DNA of 64,000 nt, from the NCBI RefSeq assembly GCF_011752625.1, contig NZ_VWXD01000008.1, positions 124,001 to 188,000 on the forward strand, given 5' to 3'. Positions 17,765-28,000 of the stretch are shown one piece after another (positions within the stretch are counted from its first letter, which is position 1; each line of letters starts with the position of its first letter). The notes under the pieces were generated by a model. The model saw only the letters and a program-made list of their open reading frames with translations, searched no databases and was not told where the DNA came from. A program made the translations under genes and the position numbers. This stretch comes from Candidatus Pantoea formicae (GTDB lineage Bacteria; Pseudomonadota; Gammaproteobacteria; Enterobacterales; Enterobacteriaceae).

Positions 17765-18553
17765 ATGAACATGAATCTGCAAGGTAAAACCGCACTGGTC
17801 AGTGCATCCACCGCCGGCATCGGCCACGCTATCGCGGTCCAGTTGTTGGAAGAGGGGGCTAACGTCATCATTAACGGTCGAAGTGAAAGCGGTGTGGCGC
17901 AGGCGGTGGCCACACTTCAGGAGCGTTTCGGCGCCGGTCGCGTCTTCCCGCTGGTGGCGGACATGAGCGTTGCTGGCAGCGAAGCTATCGCTGCCGCGCA
18001 GTATCCTGCGGTCGATATCCTCGTCAACAACATGGGCACATATGCACTGAGCGATTTCTTCGTCACCTCGGACGAGGAGTGGCAGCGCATGTTTGAGGTC
18101 AACGTGTGGAGCGGCGTGCGCCTGGCGCGCACTTATATGAAGGGCATGCTTGAGCGCGGCCACGGCCGAGTGATCTTCATTTCCAGCGAAGTCGCGCTGA
18201 CACCGATGGCTGCCATGGCGCATTACAGTGCCAGTAAGGCGACGCAGTTGTCGATTTCGCGCAGTCTGGCGGAACTCACGAAGGGGAGCCGCGTTACCGT
18301 TAACTCAGTACTTCCAGGGCCGACCGAAACTGAAAGCCTGAAAGGCTTTATCTCGTCGGTGAATCCAGACCTGTCATATGCCGAGGCTGAAAAGAAATTC
18401 ATGGCTGAGAATCGTCCGTCGTCGCTGATCTACCGCTTAGCCAAACCTCAAGAGGTGGCGAATGTCGTGACCTTCCTGGCCAGCGAGCTTGCGGCGGTCA
18501 TCAATGGAGCGGCGATACGCGCTGAGGGTGGGACCGTGCCGACCATCGCATAA
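17765..18553 (+). CDS. Short-chain dehydrogenase/reductase
   Basis: A 262-residue classical SDR: cofactor loop SASTAGIG at residues 13-20, NNMG at 88-91, S140/S141 in IFISSE, catalytic Y154 and K158 in YSASK, and VLPGPTETES after it. It ends with AEGGTVPTIA. A ribosome site AAGGAACG lies before the ATG. Controlled probably by the divergent LysR gene. Substrate unknown; the family oxidises or reduces small alcohols and ketones. Confidence 0.9.
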   Translation: MNMNLQGKTALVSASTAGIGHAIAVQLLEEGANVIINGRSESGVAQAVATLQERFGAGRVFPLVADMSVAGSEAIAAAQYPAVDILVNNMGTYALSDFFVTSDEEWQRMFEVNVWSGVRLARTYMKGMLERGHGRVIFISSEVALTPMAAMAHYSASKATQLSISRSLAELTKGSRVTVNSVLPGPTETESLKGFISSVNPDLSYAEAEKKFMAENRPSSLIYRLAKPQEVANVVTFLASELAAVINGAAIRAEGGTVPTIA

Positions 18554-18681
18554 CAATCAAAGCCTCATCTCTTGGATCTAAATGAATCGCGCTCCTGACA
18601 AAAACTGTCAGCGCGGCGTGACACACTGATTTTACTTATTAACAAAAGAAGGAATCTTTTAAGAAAAATCAGTGTGTTGAA

Positions 18682-19257
18682 TTGGCGATTTATACAACGG
18701 ACAGCCCGGAAAGTGCGCAAAATCATCGTGACAAAGCGATTGGTGAGATATCAGGCTACCCGGGCTTCTGCGGATGGCTTCCGCTGCAGGACCAGAAGAA
18801 TTCCCATACTTTGGCTGATATTGTTTTATGGGACTGCGTCCAGTCGGCCGAATCCGCTGGAAAGGCAGTGGGGAATTCTGATGCATTTTCGGGGTTCAGT
18901 CAGGCAGTTAAAGAGGTGACAGGGGCCGGGTATTTCAACGGCCCTGTCGGTGGGATAGCATTGATGCTACCGGGCAACGGCGTCGAGATAGGGCGGTTCC
19001 ATCTTCGTGAAGGGGTCTCAGAAGAAGCTTTATTTAGCGCTTGGACCCGTATGACTTCGGAGTATCTTTCCGGAGAGCAAGGTTGGCGTGGTCAGAGACT
19101 GCTGAAACTACAGGATGGATCATTTATCGACCTTGCTTTCGCGGTGAATCCAGCTTATTCGCAGAGCCTGTGTGACAGTTGGGCAGGCAACCCCGCATGC
19201 GCTGCTTTTCTGGATTTAATCGAACCGGTAAGTATTGAGTTCGGCACGATTTTCTGA
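18682..19257 (+). CDS. Duplicated dimeric alpha-beta-barrel protein, unknown function
   Basis: A 191-residue protein that reads as two alpha/beta halves, AIYTTDSPESAQNHRDKAI... and GGIALMLPGNGVEIGRFHL..., each resembling the ABM/dimeric alpha-beta barrel fold. No ATG is available before residue 70 in this frame; the upstream stop is at 18640, so a TTG at 18682 is the best start, with AAGGAATC about 25 bases upstream, which is far. The exact start is therefore uncertain. No enzymatic residues can be assigned. Confidence 0.6.
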   Translation: MAIYTTDSPESAQNHRDKAIGEISGYPGFCGWLPLQDQKNSHTLADIVLWDCVQSAESAGKAVGNSDAFSGFSQAVKEVTGAGYFNGPVGGIALMLPGNGVEIGRFHLREGVSEEALFSAWTRMTSEYLSGEQGWRGQRLLKLQDGSFIDLAFAVNPAYSQSLCDSWAGNPACAAFLDLIEPVSIEFGTIF

Positions 19258-19446
19258 CGCCAGTTCAGGGGCGGATATTCAGATCCGCCATCTTAGAGTT
19301 CATTGCGACGTGGCATTGACTCATTGGGTGATCCTGCCTATTTTTGAAGGCGCGCAAAAGCCGATAAACCGTTAGAATCATGGGTGTTGCAGATGGACTG
19401 CATGTGCGTAGCGGACTTTTAAAATCAAAGAAGGGATCTCGTTGTT

Positions 19447-19746
19447 TTGAAAAAGCTGGTTACCGGTCAGTTGAGCCTGGCGATGACGTTCTGGGGATGG
19501 GGTTTCTGCGGAGGACTTTTACTCGGCATCCTTAACAAGGTGGGGATATATACTGGGCATGCTGCACTCGTCCCTCTGTCTTTCATATTAAAAATTATCC
19601 TCTTCAGCGCCGTGTTATCCGGACTGACGTTCATACTACGAAGGAAAATCACCGTCCTGAGTTCAATAGCTTTTCTTGTTGCGCTGGTGGAGGTGATTTT
19701 GTGCGGTGTTATGGCTTATGGGTTGTTCCCTATGTTTTACCATTGA
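19447..19746 (+). CDS. Small membrane protein, unknown function
   Basis: A 99-residue hydrophobic protein with about three or four membrane helices (LAMTFWGWGFCGGLLLGIL, LSFILKIILFSAVLSG, FLVALVEVILCGVMAYG). The start appears to be TTG with MKKLVTGQ as first residues; AAGAAGGGA lies upstream. No family recognised. Confidence 0.6.
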   Translation: MKKLVTGQLSLAMTFWGWGFCGGLLLGILNKVGIYTGHAALVPLSFILKIILFSAVLSGLTFILRRKITVLSSIAFLVALVEVILCGVMAYGLFPMFYH

Positions 19747-19792
19747 GGAAAAAACGGGATCTCTTTGGCAATGTGAGCAGATCAGGACTTGC

Positions 19793-20071
19793 TCATTTCT
19801 GAGCAGTGGCATCATTTTCAGCCAGGTGTTCCAGCCCGTTTTTGGTGATTTTTACGCTGTAGTAACGGTTTGGGTTGAGGGGCTCAGATTCGAACTCAAT
19901 CAACCCCGCGCGCTCTAATGGGATTAAGCTCAGGGCGGTTCTGTCTTCTCTTTGTTTCGTTGCAGGGTTATATCTGATCTGGCAACCATGGCTTCTGTCA
20001 CCCCTTAACAGAAATTTCCTTCCATCGTTCATAGCACGAAGTATTGCCTGAGATGTGGCTGAGTAAGGCAT
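19793..20071 (-). CDS. Small winged-helix-like protein, YjhX-like
   Basis: A 92-residue soluble protein. The middle (ILRAMNDGRKFLLRG, TALSLIPLERAGLIEF, YYSVKITKNGLEHL) looks like a small winged helix and recalls YjhX-type proteins of E. coli. The ribosome site AGAGGGTT precedes the ATG. No partner gene is evident, and the similarity is by eye. Confidence 0.55.
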   Translation of the reverse strand: MPYSATSQAILRAMNDGRKFLLRGDRSHGCQIRYNPATKQREDRTALSLIPLERAGLIEFESEPLNPNRYYSVKITKNGLEHLAENDATAQK

Positions 20072-20402
20072 CAGTAACCCTCTGTAGCTGAAGAGATTTA
20101 ATTATAGATCTTATTCAGCTTCACGAATCCCTACTTCTACTTTACTTCCAGCAGGGGCCAGCAAACATTCAAGAAACTGGTACCTAAGCATTAGCGCTAC
20201 GTCGCGTTAAATGCCAGCCTGGAGTGAACGCCGGGACAATTTGGTCTCATCAAACACCCTCCATTGGGATGACCTATCAGCGTGATAGTTCGCACGATCA
20301 CAATACCAGCATTTATTGTTAATCAACTAATAGTAACTATGGTTATTATTAATCCATCGAAAGCAAACACGCTTTCAACTACATAAATCAAGTATTAAGA
20401 CC
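20072..20402. other. Control region before the DUF1471 gene
   Basis: About 330 bases. Apart from AT-rich promoter-like sequence near 20310-20390, I see no gene or clear operator. Confidence 0.4.
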
Positions 20403-20618
20403 ATGAAAACTATCAAAGCTATGTCAATCGCCGCTGTTGCAGCTCTTTCACTGATGTCAGCTGCAAGCTTTGCGCAGACTGTAACAGCCTCCTCTCTGAC
20501 ACTGGACGGCGCTGAAGCAAAAATCGCTGCTCAGGCTCAGCAACAGGGCGAACAGTATAAAATCATCGAAGCCAGTAATGGAAACGTAGTGCACATGACC
20601 GCAGAACTGTATAAATAA
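20403..20618 (+). CDS. DUF1471 (YhcN/BhsA-family) periplasmic stress protein
   Basis: A 71-residue precursor: signal peptide MKTIKAMSIAAVAALSLMSA with a cut after SFA, then a short mature domain ending YKIIEASNGNVVHMTAELYK, the characteristic DUF1471 finish. Family members (BhsA, McbA, YhcN, YdgH-related) are small enterobacterial periplasmic proteins linked to stress and biofilm. It is a single-gene unit with its own terminator. Confidence 0.8.
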   Translation: MKTIKAMSIAAVAALSLMSAASFAQTVTASSLTLDGAEAKIAAQAQQQGEQYKIIEASNGNVVHMTAELYK

Positions 20619-20644
20619 TGGATGGTCGCAAAAGGAAGTGCCGG

Positions 20645-20671
20645 AAAAAGTCGCCTACGGGCGGCTTTTTT
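20645..20671 (+). terminator. Rho-independent terminator of the DUF1471 gene
   Basis: AAAAAGTCGCC, loop TACG, then GGCGGC and six T residues: a GC stem with an A-tract before and T-tract after, 26 bases past the stop codon. Confidence 0.8.
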
Positions 20672-21110
20672 CGCATCTGAGCCCGCGGAAATGAGGGGGA
20701 CAGTGCGGATATTGAGGCGGGCCAGCAGATGGCCCAGTGTCTATATTCTGTTATGCATAACGTCAGAATGGAATGAAGAAGTCAGTTACTTTTGCGTTTC
20801 GCGGATCAATTGAAATCATACACATGGCAAAGTTGTTGCTTAAACGATCCTTACAAATAAGAATTATGCTAATTGCGCTGAGTGTTTGTTAAGACCAAAA
20901 AATTAATTAAATTCTGTTGCGTGATTCTCTTAATTCAATTTTACCCGGTTGTACAGTTAAAGGGTTTTAGGTGCAATTGATCTGGGAGTTTGGATATTTA
21001 ACTCTATTCTCTCTGGTCCTGCCAGGGCATGCAGCGGACCTGATTTTTCCCCTAAGGTTAATTGATAGCCTGAAAAGGTTGATGCCTAGATAAGGGGGGT
21101 CTTAAATTGG
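20672..21110. other. Intergenic region, no gene seen
   Basis: About 440 AT-rich bases. A 63-codon frame at 20622-20813 overlaps the terminator and is not credible. Nothing else stands out. Confidence 0.45.
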
Positions 21111-21329
21111 CTATCTGTCAGCCATCACCAGAGACTTTATCTTTTTGGCCTTCTCGAAGTGATCGAGTTTCATATCCATTATCCACCAGTGCGCGACTTC
21201 CAGAAGTAATTCCGGATCGTTATTCTTATTGGCAAAGAAAGCATAAAAAGAAAGTCCCACGTTTTCTCCTTTAGAGGCGATTTTTAAATCACACACAGTA
21301 ATTATTTTGTCCCTCATCGACTGCCGCAT
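21111..21329 (-). CDS. Small hypothetical protein (72 residues)
   Basis: A short soluble protein beginning MRQSMRDKIITVCDLKI, with a conserved-looking middle (GLSFYAFFANKNNDPELLLE) and a basic C-terminal helix. I choose the ATG at 21329 because it follows GAGAGGTAGCC, rather than the ATG at 21344 that lacks a ribosome site. Family not recognised. Confidence 0.5.
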   Translation of the reverse strand: MRQSMRDKIITVCDLKIASKGENVGLSFYAFFANKNNDPELLLEVAHWWIMDMKLDHFEKAKKIKSLVMADR

Positions 21330-21641
21330 GGCTACCTCTCCCATATGAACGATGACTGCCAGCAGCTATCATGCAATATCTAAAATAATGCAGTAAACCC
21401 TGATTTCACTCTATCAGCCGATTGATTCAGCGGTTCAATACCTAGAGGATTTCCATATCACCGATATAAATTTAATCATCACAATTTAAATGTTTTAGCT
21501 GGCTCATCTTCAGCTTGTTACTACGACACTATGGGTGTGCCAAGGCAGCAGGGTTTTCTTAATATCAGCACTCATTGCTGAAATTCATCAAGACATGGTG
21601 TACGCTCTTGCACTCATGTACTAGCTTGTGGGTTCAGTGTT

Positions 21642-21941
21642 ATGCATTTCTCCAGCATTGAAGATGTCAGGAGCCGTATCGATCAGATTGATAGCGAGTT
21701 GGTCAAAATCATTGCTCAACGTGCCGAGTGTGTTAAAGCCGCTGCTGCGTTTAAAACCAGTCACGCAGCCGTTCGTGCTCCGGATCGTGTTCAACAAGTC
21801 GTAAACAAGGCGCGTGCCAGGGCTGCAGATTTAGGGCTTCCTGAAGAGGTTATTGAGACAGTTTACAGGGCAATGATTGATGCATTTATCGATTATGAGC
21901 TTAAACAACATGACCAGCTACGACAGGGAAAAACTGACTAA
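21642..21941 (+). CDS. AroQ/PchB-type chorismate mutase or isochorismate-pyruvate lyase
   Basis: A 99-residue single-domain AroQ-fold protein: VRSRIDQIDSELVKIIAQRA, VKAAAAFKTS, VRAPDRVQQVVNKARARA and a final helix. The FKTSHAAVRAPDRV segment corresponds to the active-site loop of PchB (FKASEAAIPAPERV), including the loop lysine, so isochorismate-pyruvate lyase or chorismate mutase are both possible. It has no aromatic biosynthesis neighbours. Its stop TAA is followed directly by the ATG of the AraC-family gene, implying translational coupling. Confidence 0.8.
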   Translation: MHFSSIEDVRSRIDQIDSELVKIIAQRAECVKAAAAFKTSHAAVRAPDRVQQVVNKARARAADLGLPEEVIETVYRAMIDAFIDYELKQHDQLRQGKTD

Positions 21942-22757
21942 ATGCGGCAGCATACCGTGAAATATTTCTCGATTGCCTTGGCGGGTATCGAAGCCGTCAG
22001 CGCCGACAGTGATATTGCTTTTGGGCGCCATACTCATGATCAGTTCGGCATCGGTTATATGGATACAGGCGGACAAAAGTCATTAAGTGGACGCGGGATT
22101 GTTGAGTCGTTTCCTGGAGATATCATCACTGTCAATCCGGGCGAGGTCCATGACGGCAGACCGCTTGACGGCCCACGTTCATGGCGAATGCTGTATTTTG
22201 ATACTGAGCTTATCAGCCGCTGTTTCGCGGACATCAGTGAAGGGAAGTTTTGTTGTGGGGAATTTAGCTTTCCAGTATTAACAGACGACAGGTTAGCTGC
22301 ACATTTTAACCGATTCTATTCTTCCGTTATTAGAGGTGACAGGGGCGGAGCTGGTCTTGCCGCCGATGAGTCGATGCTGACTATGATCTCTGCCCTCGCC
22401 CAAATTCCAGCGCTTCCGGTGAAGGCACCTTTAGCTGGCATACTGTCAGCCAGGGAGAGAATTGACGATGAACCGGCGGGTTCAGTCACACTCTCTGAGC
22501 TGGCGACAATCGCCGGGATTAGCCAGTACCAGTTCCTGCGGGCTTTTGCGCAACACAGTGGCATGACACCTCATGCGTACCTTCTGCAACGGAGGCTATC
22601 GCTGGTTCGTCAGCTTATTGCGGGTGGAATGGCGTTGGCTGACGCAGCCCTCAATGCCGGATTTGCGGATCAAAGTCACATGACTCGCCTGTTTGTCCGC
22701 AGCTATGGCTATACACCGGGCCACTATGCACGCCAGGTTTCCAAAACATTCACCTGA
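21942..22757 (+). CDS. AraC-family transcriptional regulator
   Basis: A 271-residue regulator: an N-terminal cupin-like sensing domain (FGRHTHDQFGIGYMDTGG, then TVNPGEVHDG) and a C-terminal double helix-turn-helix (LATIAGISQYQFLRAFAQHS, AALNAGFADQSHMTRLFVRS, GYTPGHYARQ). It starts at the base after the stop of the AroQ-like gene. The LysE exporter at 22844 follows on the same strand, so the three may form one unit, with the regulator sensing an aromatic or amino compound. That last point is inference. Confidence 0.88.
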   Translation: MRQHTVKYFSIALAGIEAVSADSDIAFGRHTHDQFGIGYMDTGGQKSLSGRGIVESFPGDIITVNPGEVHDGRPLDGPRSWRMLYFDTELISRCFADISEGKFCCGEFSFPVLTDDRLAAHFNRFYSSVIRGDRGGAGLAADESMLTMISALAQIPALPVKAPLAGILSARERIDDEPAGSVTLSELATIAGISQYQFLRAFAQHSGMTPHAYLLQRRLSLVRQLIAGGMALADAALNAGFADQSHMTRLFVRSYGYTPGHYARQVSKTFT

Positions 22758-22843
22758 ATACGCTGCAATTTTATTCAAGACAGTTAAAAGCCCTGCAAAA
22801 GATACTGGAACGGCAATTTCCAGTTTCTGATGAGGGTAACATT

Positions 22844-23461
22844 TTGATTCCTGACAGTGATTTTCTGGTCACATCTTTACTGATTATTATATCGCCCGGC
22901 GCAGGGACGATAATTACACTTTCCGCCGGCCTAAGACAGGGCGCCCGTAGCGCGATAGTGAGCGCCGCAGGTTGTACGATTGGAATATTGCCGCATATGC
23001 TGGCTGCCATAACGGGCCTTGCCACATTACTGCACACCTATCCCTTAATCTTCTCTCTGATTAAATATTTGGGTGTGGCATATCTGCTGTATATGGCGTG
23101 GCGAACCATACATGATAAAGAACTTCTGTTGGCCTGCAGCCACGGTTCCACAATGTCTAATAGCGGTCTGGTTAGGCAGGCAGTGGTGGCAAATCTACTT
23201 AATCCGAAGCTTTCACTGTTTTTTCTTGCCTTCCTTCCACAATTTGTTTCGACACAGGATGCGCATGCGACCCGAATTATGTTGATGCTTTCTGCAGCAT
23301 TTGCCGCCATGACATTTTTTGTCTTTTCGTTGTATGGCATGTTTGCATCAAGCGTCAGCAAGAAGTTGCTGGGAAGTCGAAGGGTAATGACGGGGGTTCG
23401 CTGGGCAATGGCTCTGGCTTTTATTGCCGTAGGGGTAAAACTCGCGATTGCTGTCCAATAA
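22844..23461 (+). CDS. LysE/RhtB-family exporter
   Basis: A 205-residue, six-helix inner-membrane exporter. FLVTSLLIIISPGAGTIITLS is the family's first helix with its Pro-Gly pair, followed by GLRQGARSAIVSAAG and NLLNPKLSLFFLAFLPQF. The start is TTG at 22844, seven bases after GAGGG; the nearest upstream ATG (22830) runs straight into a stop. Family members export amino acids or derivatives. Confidence 0.85.
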   Translation: MIPDSDFLVTSLLIIISPGAGTIITLSAGLRQGARSAIVSAAGCTIGILPHMLAAITGLATLLHTYPLIFSLIKYLGVAYLLYMAWRTIHDKELLLACSHGSTMSNSGLVRQAVVANLLNPKLSLFFLAFLPQFVSTQDAHATRIMLMLSAAFAAMTFFVFSLYGMFASSVSKKLLGSRRVMTGVRWAMALAFIAVGVKLAIAVQ

Positions 23462-23556
23462 AAATGTTTACTTGCCTGAATATGCAAAACCGGAAAGGGG
23501 TTTACAGGCGCTATCTATGCTGCATCGGTATCCAGTGATTAACCCTGAATCAGAAA

Positions 23557-23577
23557 GAGGCTGATACTTTCAGCCTC
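23557..23577 (-). terminator. Terminator of the lacZY unit
   Basis: GAGGCTGA, five-base loop, TCAGCCTC, with a T-rich run on the minus strand. It lies between the LysE gene and lacY and probably ends both transcripts. Confidence 0.7.
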
Positions 23578-23608
23578 CTTAACGTTCATATAGTGCAGGC
23601 GCTTATTA

Positions 23609-24874
23609 TCAGGCTGCGCTGTTTAATTCAGTCGTCGGCAGTAGGGTTTTACTCCCTTTCAGGGTAAATAGGGAAACGATAGTAAAACTCAGCGTAATAC
23701 TTCCCAGAATGAGATAGGCTTGGTGGAAGCCAACAGTGTCATACATTCGGCCGACCCATGCAGATAGCACCACACCGGAAAGCTGTTTTGATAAGTTAAA
23801 CCCAATCAGGAAAAGCGTTGCCGAGAGTTTAGGGTTAAAGGCTGATGAAATATATTTGAAGGTACCCACCAGCAAGAACGGGAGCTCAAACATATGCAGC
23901 ATTTTCAAGATAACCACTTCGAACGATGTAGAGGCAAATGAAGAACCCAGAATACGCACTGACATAATAATACCGGCAGTTAACAGGGCGTTTTTCGCGC
24001 CAATGCGGTTAACGATGGCGGGGGCAAAGAACATAATCAGCGCGTTGAGTAATTCCCCACCAGTGGTGACAAAGCCAAACACCTCGGTTCCGCGCTGCGG
24101 ACTGGAGAAAAAGCCTTTAAAGAAGTTGGCAAACTGCTGATCGAACACGTCATATACGCTGGCCACACCCACCACGTAAACAATAAATCCCCAGAAACGT
24201 GGCATTCGTAATAGTTCTGCAGCGGTGCGCATTGAGAAAGCCTGACGGTTTGCTCCCAGTGCATCGATGACCAGCTCGCTGTTACTCCCTTCCGGGCGTG
24301 ACATCAAAAGCAACACTCCCAGCACCAGTGCAAACCCTGAGGCGATCCAGAAGGTAATATTAGGGTCTATGCCAAACAATATACCGGTGATGGATGCGCA
24401 CAACGCCCAGCCAATACAGCCGGAAACGCGTACTTTTCCGTATTCAAAACGATTCGCGCGGCTAACGCGTTCAATATAGGCTTCTACCGCTCCGGAACCG
24501 CTCGAGAAGACGACGCCAAGATAAATACCGCCCGCCAGCGCACCGGCTAAGATGTTCAACTGCAATAACGGTGACAGCACAAAAATAAAGAAGGGCGCAA
24601 ACAAGATCAGCAACACCGTGATGGTCCACAGCAGGTGCTTGCGTAACCCAAGTTTGTCTGAAATCAGTCCAAACACCGGCTGAAATATAATCGCGAACAG
24701 CGAGATGGAAGAGAAGACGATTCCCGTTTCTGTTTTGGTCAAATGGTTAACTTCTGCCAACCAGACAGGGAAAAAGGGAAAGTAGGCCGACATAATGAAG
24801 TAGTAGAAGAAAAAGAACAGCATAAAGTAAATGAAGTTATGCCGTTCTCTTGGTTCGAGTTCAGAGAGTTTCAT
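23609..24874 (-). CDS. lacY: Lactose permease LacY
   Basis: A 421-residue lactose:H+ symporter. All LacY functional residues can be located by motif: the sugar-site Glu in GAVEAYIERVSR, the Arg in YGKVRVSGC, the Glu in TTGGELLNA, the Arg in SVRILGSS, and the His and Glu in LHMFELPFLLVG; the FDQQFANFF segment is also kept. I start at the ATG at 24874 (MKLSELEPRERHN), preceded by AGGAT, and not at the GTG eight codons upstream. It follows lacZ, with no lacA after it. Confidence 0.95.
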   Translation of the reverse strand: MKLSELEPRERHNFIYFMLFFFFYYFIMSAYFPFFPVWLAEVNHLTKTETGIVFSSISLFAIIFQPVFGLISDKLGLRKHLLWTITVLLILFAPFFIFVLSPLLQLNILAGALAGGIYLGVVFSSGSGAVEAYIERVSRANRFEYGKVRVSGCIGWALCASITGILFGIDPNITFWIASGFALVLGVLLLMSRPEGSNSELVIDALGANRQAFSMRTAAELLRMPRFWGFIVYVVGVASVYDVFDQQFANFFKGFFSSPQRGTEVFGFVTTGGELLNALIMFFAPAIVNRIGAKNALLTAGIIMSVRILGSSFASTSFEVVILKMLHMFELPFLLVGTFKYISSAFNPKLSATLFLIGFNLSKQLSGVVLSAWVGRMYDTVGFHQAYLILGSITLSFTIVSLFTLKGSKTLLPTTELNSAA

Positions 24875-25056
24875 TTTATATATTCCATCCTGTGACACGC
24901 ATCATCACCAAAGGCACGTTGCTGATGGCTCCGCTCTTTCAACCCAGCTACAGAATAATCTCTGTTCCCGGGTTATCCATTCGCCTGCCATCCTGATGCG
25001 ACTCGAATGATATTGTGCATCGGTTTTATTTTTTGGGGACTTATCGTCCCCGATTA

Positions 25057-28000
25057 TTATTGGAAGTGGAGCGTTAACTGATATTGCCATTGTGTTTCAA
25101 GCAGGAGCCATTGTGGAAGTACGCTGGGTGTCCAGGAGTCATCACCACCGACGCCCATATGCAGGCTATCAAGAGTTATCCAGACACCCTTCTCCGGCTG
25201 CATACAGTGCCAGTGGTCGGTCTCCATTAATTGTTGGGTGCTGTAAGGCTGGACGGAGAAGTGGAAATCACCTGCCACATGCCAGCGCCCCCAGTCCAGC
25301 GCTTGGCTGTCACAACGCAGGCCGTTCTCCGTGGGGAAAATGTACGGCGTTGTCATATCTTCCAAGGGCAGTTCCCACCGGGAGAAACAGGCGCTGGTGC
25401 GACGATCCGGGTAGTTTTCATGCGGACCGAATCCCAGCCATGAAACCGGTGTGTTCTGATCACAAACCTGGAAGTTCAACCCGACGCGCGGCAGCGGCGG
25501 TAGCGTTCCTGCACGTTCACCGTCTACTGCCAGATGCAGTTTGCCTTCAGCATCAAAAGTCATCCGCCAGTGGCTGACGATCACCACTTCATCGTTGCTC
25601 AGGTAGTGCCAGCGACTGTCAATCACCACCTCATGAGCCAAGCGCTGTGCGTTACACTGCACGCAGCTGGCGGTGAGGGAGTAGAGCCCTGCGCTCTTCC
25701 AGCGTTCAACCCAGGCGTTAGGGTCAATACGCTCCACCTCACTGACGCCAATGTCGTTGTCCAGCGGCGCACGCACGAACTGGTCGCGTAGCGGGGTCAA
25801 CAGTTGTTCAGTTCCCTCAACCTTCCAGTGCGACAACAGGCCACTCTGGCGGTCGATAACCCACTGCTGAGCGCCGTGGCGTATTGTCCAGGCGCTGTCA
25901 CTCTGCTCAAGTTCAGGCGCAACGCCTGCGGGTAAAGGAGTGCGAAGAAGGAGCGGGGCGGCGAGGGCAAATTGTTGCCAGGCAACGCGATGGCTGGCAT
26001 CTGACCAAGCGGTGGGTTGCGGCTGGCTAATCTCCAGCTGCAGCCAGACATTTTCTGCTCCGGTAGGCAGTTTCAGCGCTTCGCTCAGCGTCAACTCGCA
26101 CTGACCTTCAGGAGCGATATTCAGCATCACACTGCCACGAACAACGGTCTCCCCTGCCGACTGCACCTGCCAGTGCAGTTCCTCGTTATCAGTTGTGCGG
26201 AACAAATATTCGCTTGTGATGCTAACGCGTAATGGGTTTTGCGACAGCAGGGCAAACTGGAAGAATTGTTGCGCGTGTTTGGCCTCAATTAAGGACGGGT
26301 GTGGGCGGCGATCAGGAAACACCAGGCCGTTCATACAAAACTGGCGATCGTTGGGTTTATCACCAAAATCACCGCCGTAGGCCCAACCCGTGCTGCCATC
26401 GTCGAAGGTTTTCGTAATAGCCTGATCGGCCCAGTCCCAGATAAATCCGCCCTGAAGGCGGGGATAATCACGGAATGCCTGCCAGTAATCAGCAAAATTA
26501 CCCAGACTGTTGCCCATGGCGTGGGCGTATTCGCAGAGGATTAATGGGCGCTGCTCGCCGGGCATGCTAATCCACTTTTTGATACCCCATTTCGGTACAG
26601 CCGGAATGGGCAGATCGCTGTCAACGCGGGCGTACATTGGGCAGAGAATATCGGTGGTTGTGCTGTTCGCGCCGCCACCTTCATATTGCACCGGGCGAGA
26701 CGGATCGTTACGTTTAAGCCAGTGATACATGGCCTCGTGGTTACCGCCACCGCCGGATTCATTACCCAATGACCAAATGATAATCGAGGGGTGATTACGG
26801 TTGTTTTGCACCATGCGTGTGACGCGCGCGCTCCAGGCCGGTAACCAGGACGGATCGTCCGAGAGGCGGTTCATCGGCACCATGCCATGGGTCTCGATGT
26901 TAGCTTCATCGATCACGTACAGGCCATAGCGGTTACAGAGCTCATACCATCGTGGTGCATTAGGGTAATGAGAGCAGCGAACGGCATTAAAGTTATTCTG
27001 CTTCATCAGCAGAATGTCCTGCACCATGTCCTCTTCGGTAACAACCTGGCCGTGCTGGTGGTGATGCTCGTGACGGTTCACGCCACGGATAAGCAGTGGC
27101 TTGCCATTGAGCTTTAACAGTCCGTTGTCGATTTCAACCCGGCGAAAGCCAATATCCCAGGCTTCAGCTTCCAGCAACTCATCGCCGCGCCAGAGTGAGA
27201 CGACCGCCCGATAGCAACTCGGTGTTTCCGCACTCCACAAGGCCGGACGTTCAACCGGCAAACGCATCACAGTGCGTTCAGCATAGCTGCCACGTTCATC
27301 AATTACTGACGATCCGGGCTGTTGTTGATGGCTGGCAACCTGTTGGGCGCCAGACCATAGTTCAACGCTGACCTTCAGCTTTTCAAGCAGCAGTGGCGGG
27401 GCTGAAACAGTGACGCTGACCTCCAGCGTGGCGTCGCGGTATAGCGCATCCAGCTGCGGAGTGAGCTGAACATCGCTCAGGTGCAGCACCGGTTTATTCA
27501 GCAACCAGACGGAACGGAAGATCCCACTCATCCGCCACATGTCTTGATCTTCCAGCCAGGTACCTGCACTCCAGCGCATCACCATCACACAGAGGCGGTT
27601 ATCGCCCGGACGTAAAAATGGGCTGAGATCGAAGGCTGCCGGTAGGCGGCTGTCCTGTGAGTACCCCACCCATTCGCCGTTGCACCACAGATGAAACGCT
27701 GAGTTCACCCCATCAAAGATAATCTGCGTCTGGCCGCTGTCCAGCCAGTTTTCATCCACGCTGAATGTCAGCGAGTAGCAGCCGGTAGGGTTATCTTCGG
27801 GTACGCGCGGCGGTGTGGTTTCTATAGGGTAACGCACGTTGGTATAGATGGGCGCATCATACCCTTCCATTTGCCAGTTCGAAGGGACGGGGGTGCTTCG
27901 GCTGTCCGCCAAGTCGCTTTCCAGCCAGCCGGCATCCACCTCAAATGGGCTGCGGGCATATGAAAACTGCCACTGACCGTCAAGCTGACGGCGCTGAGAA

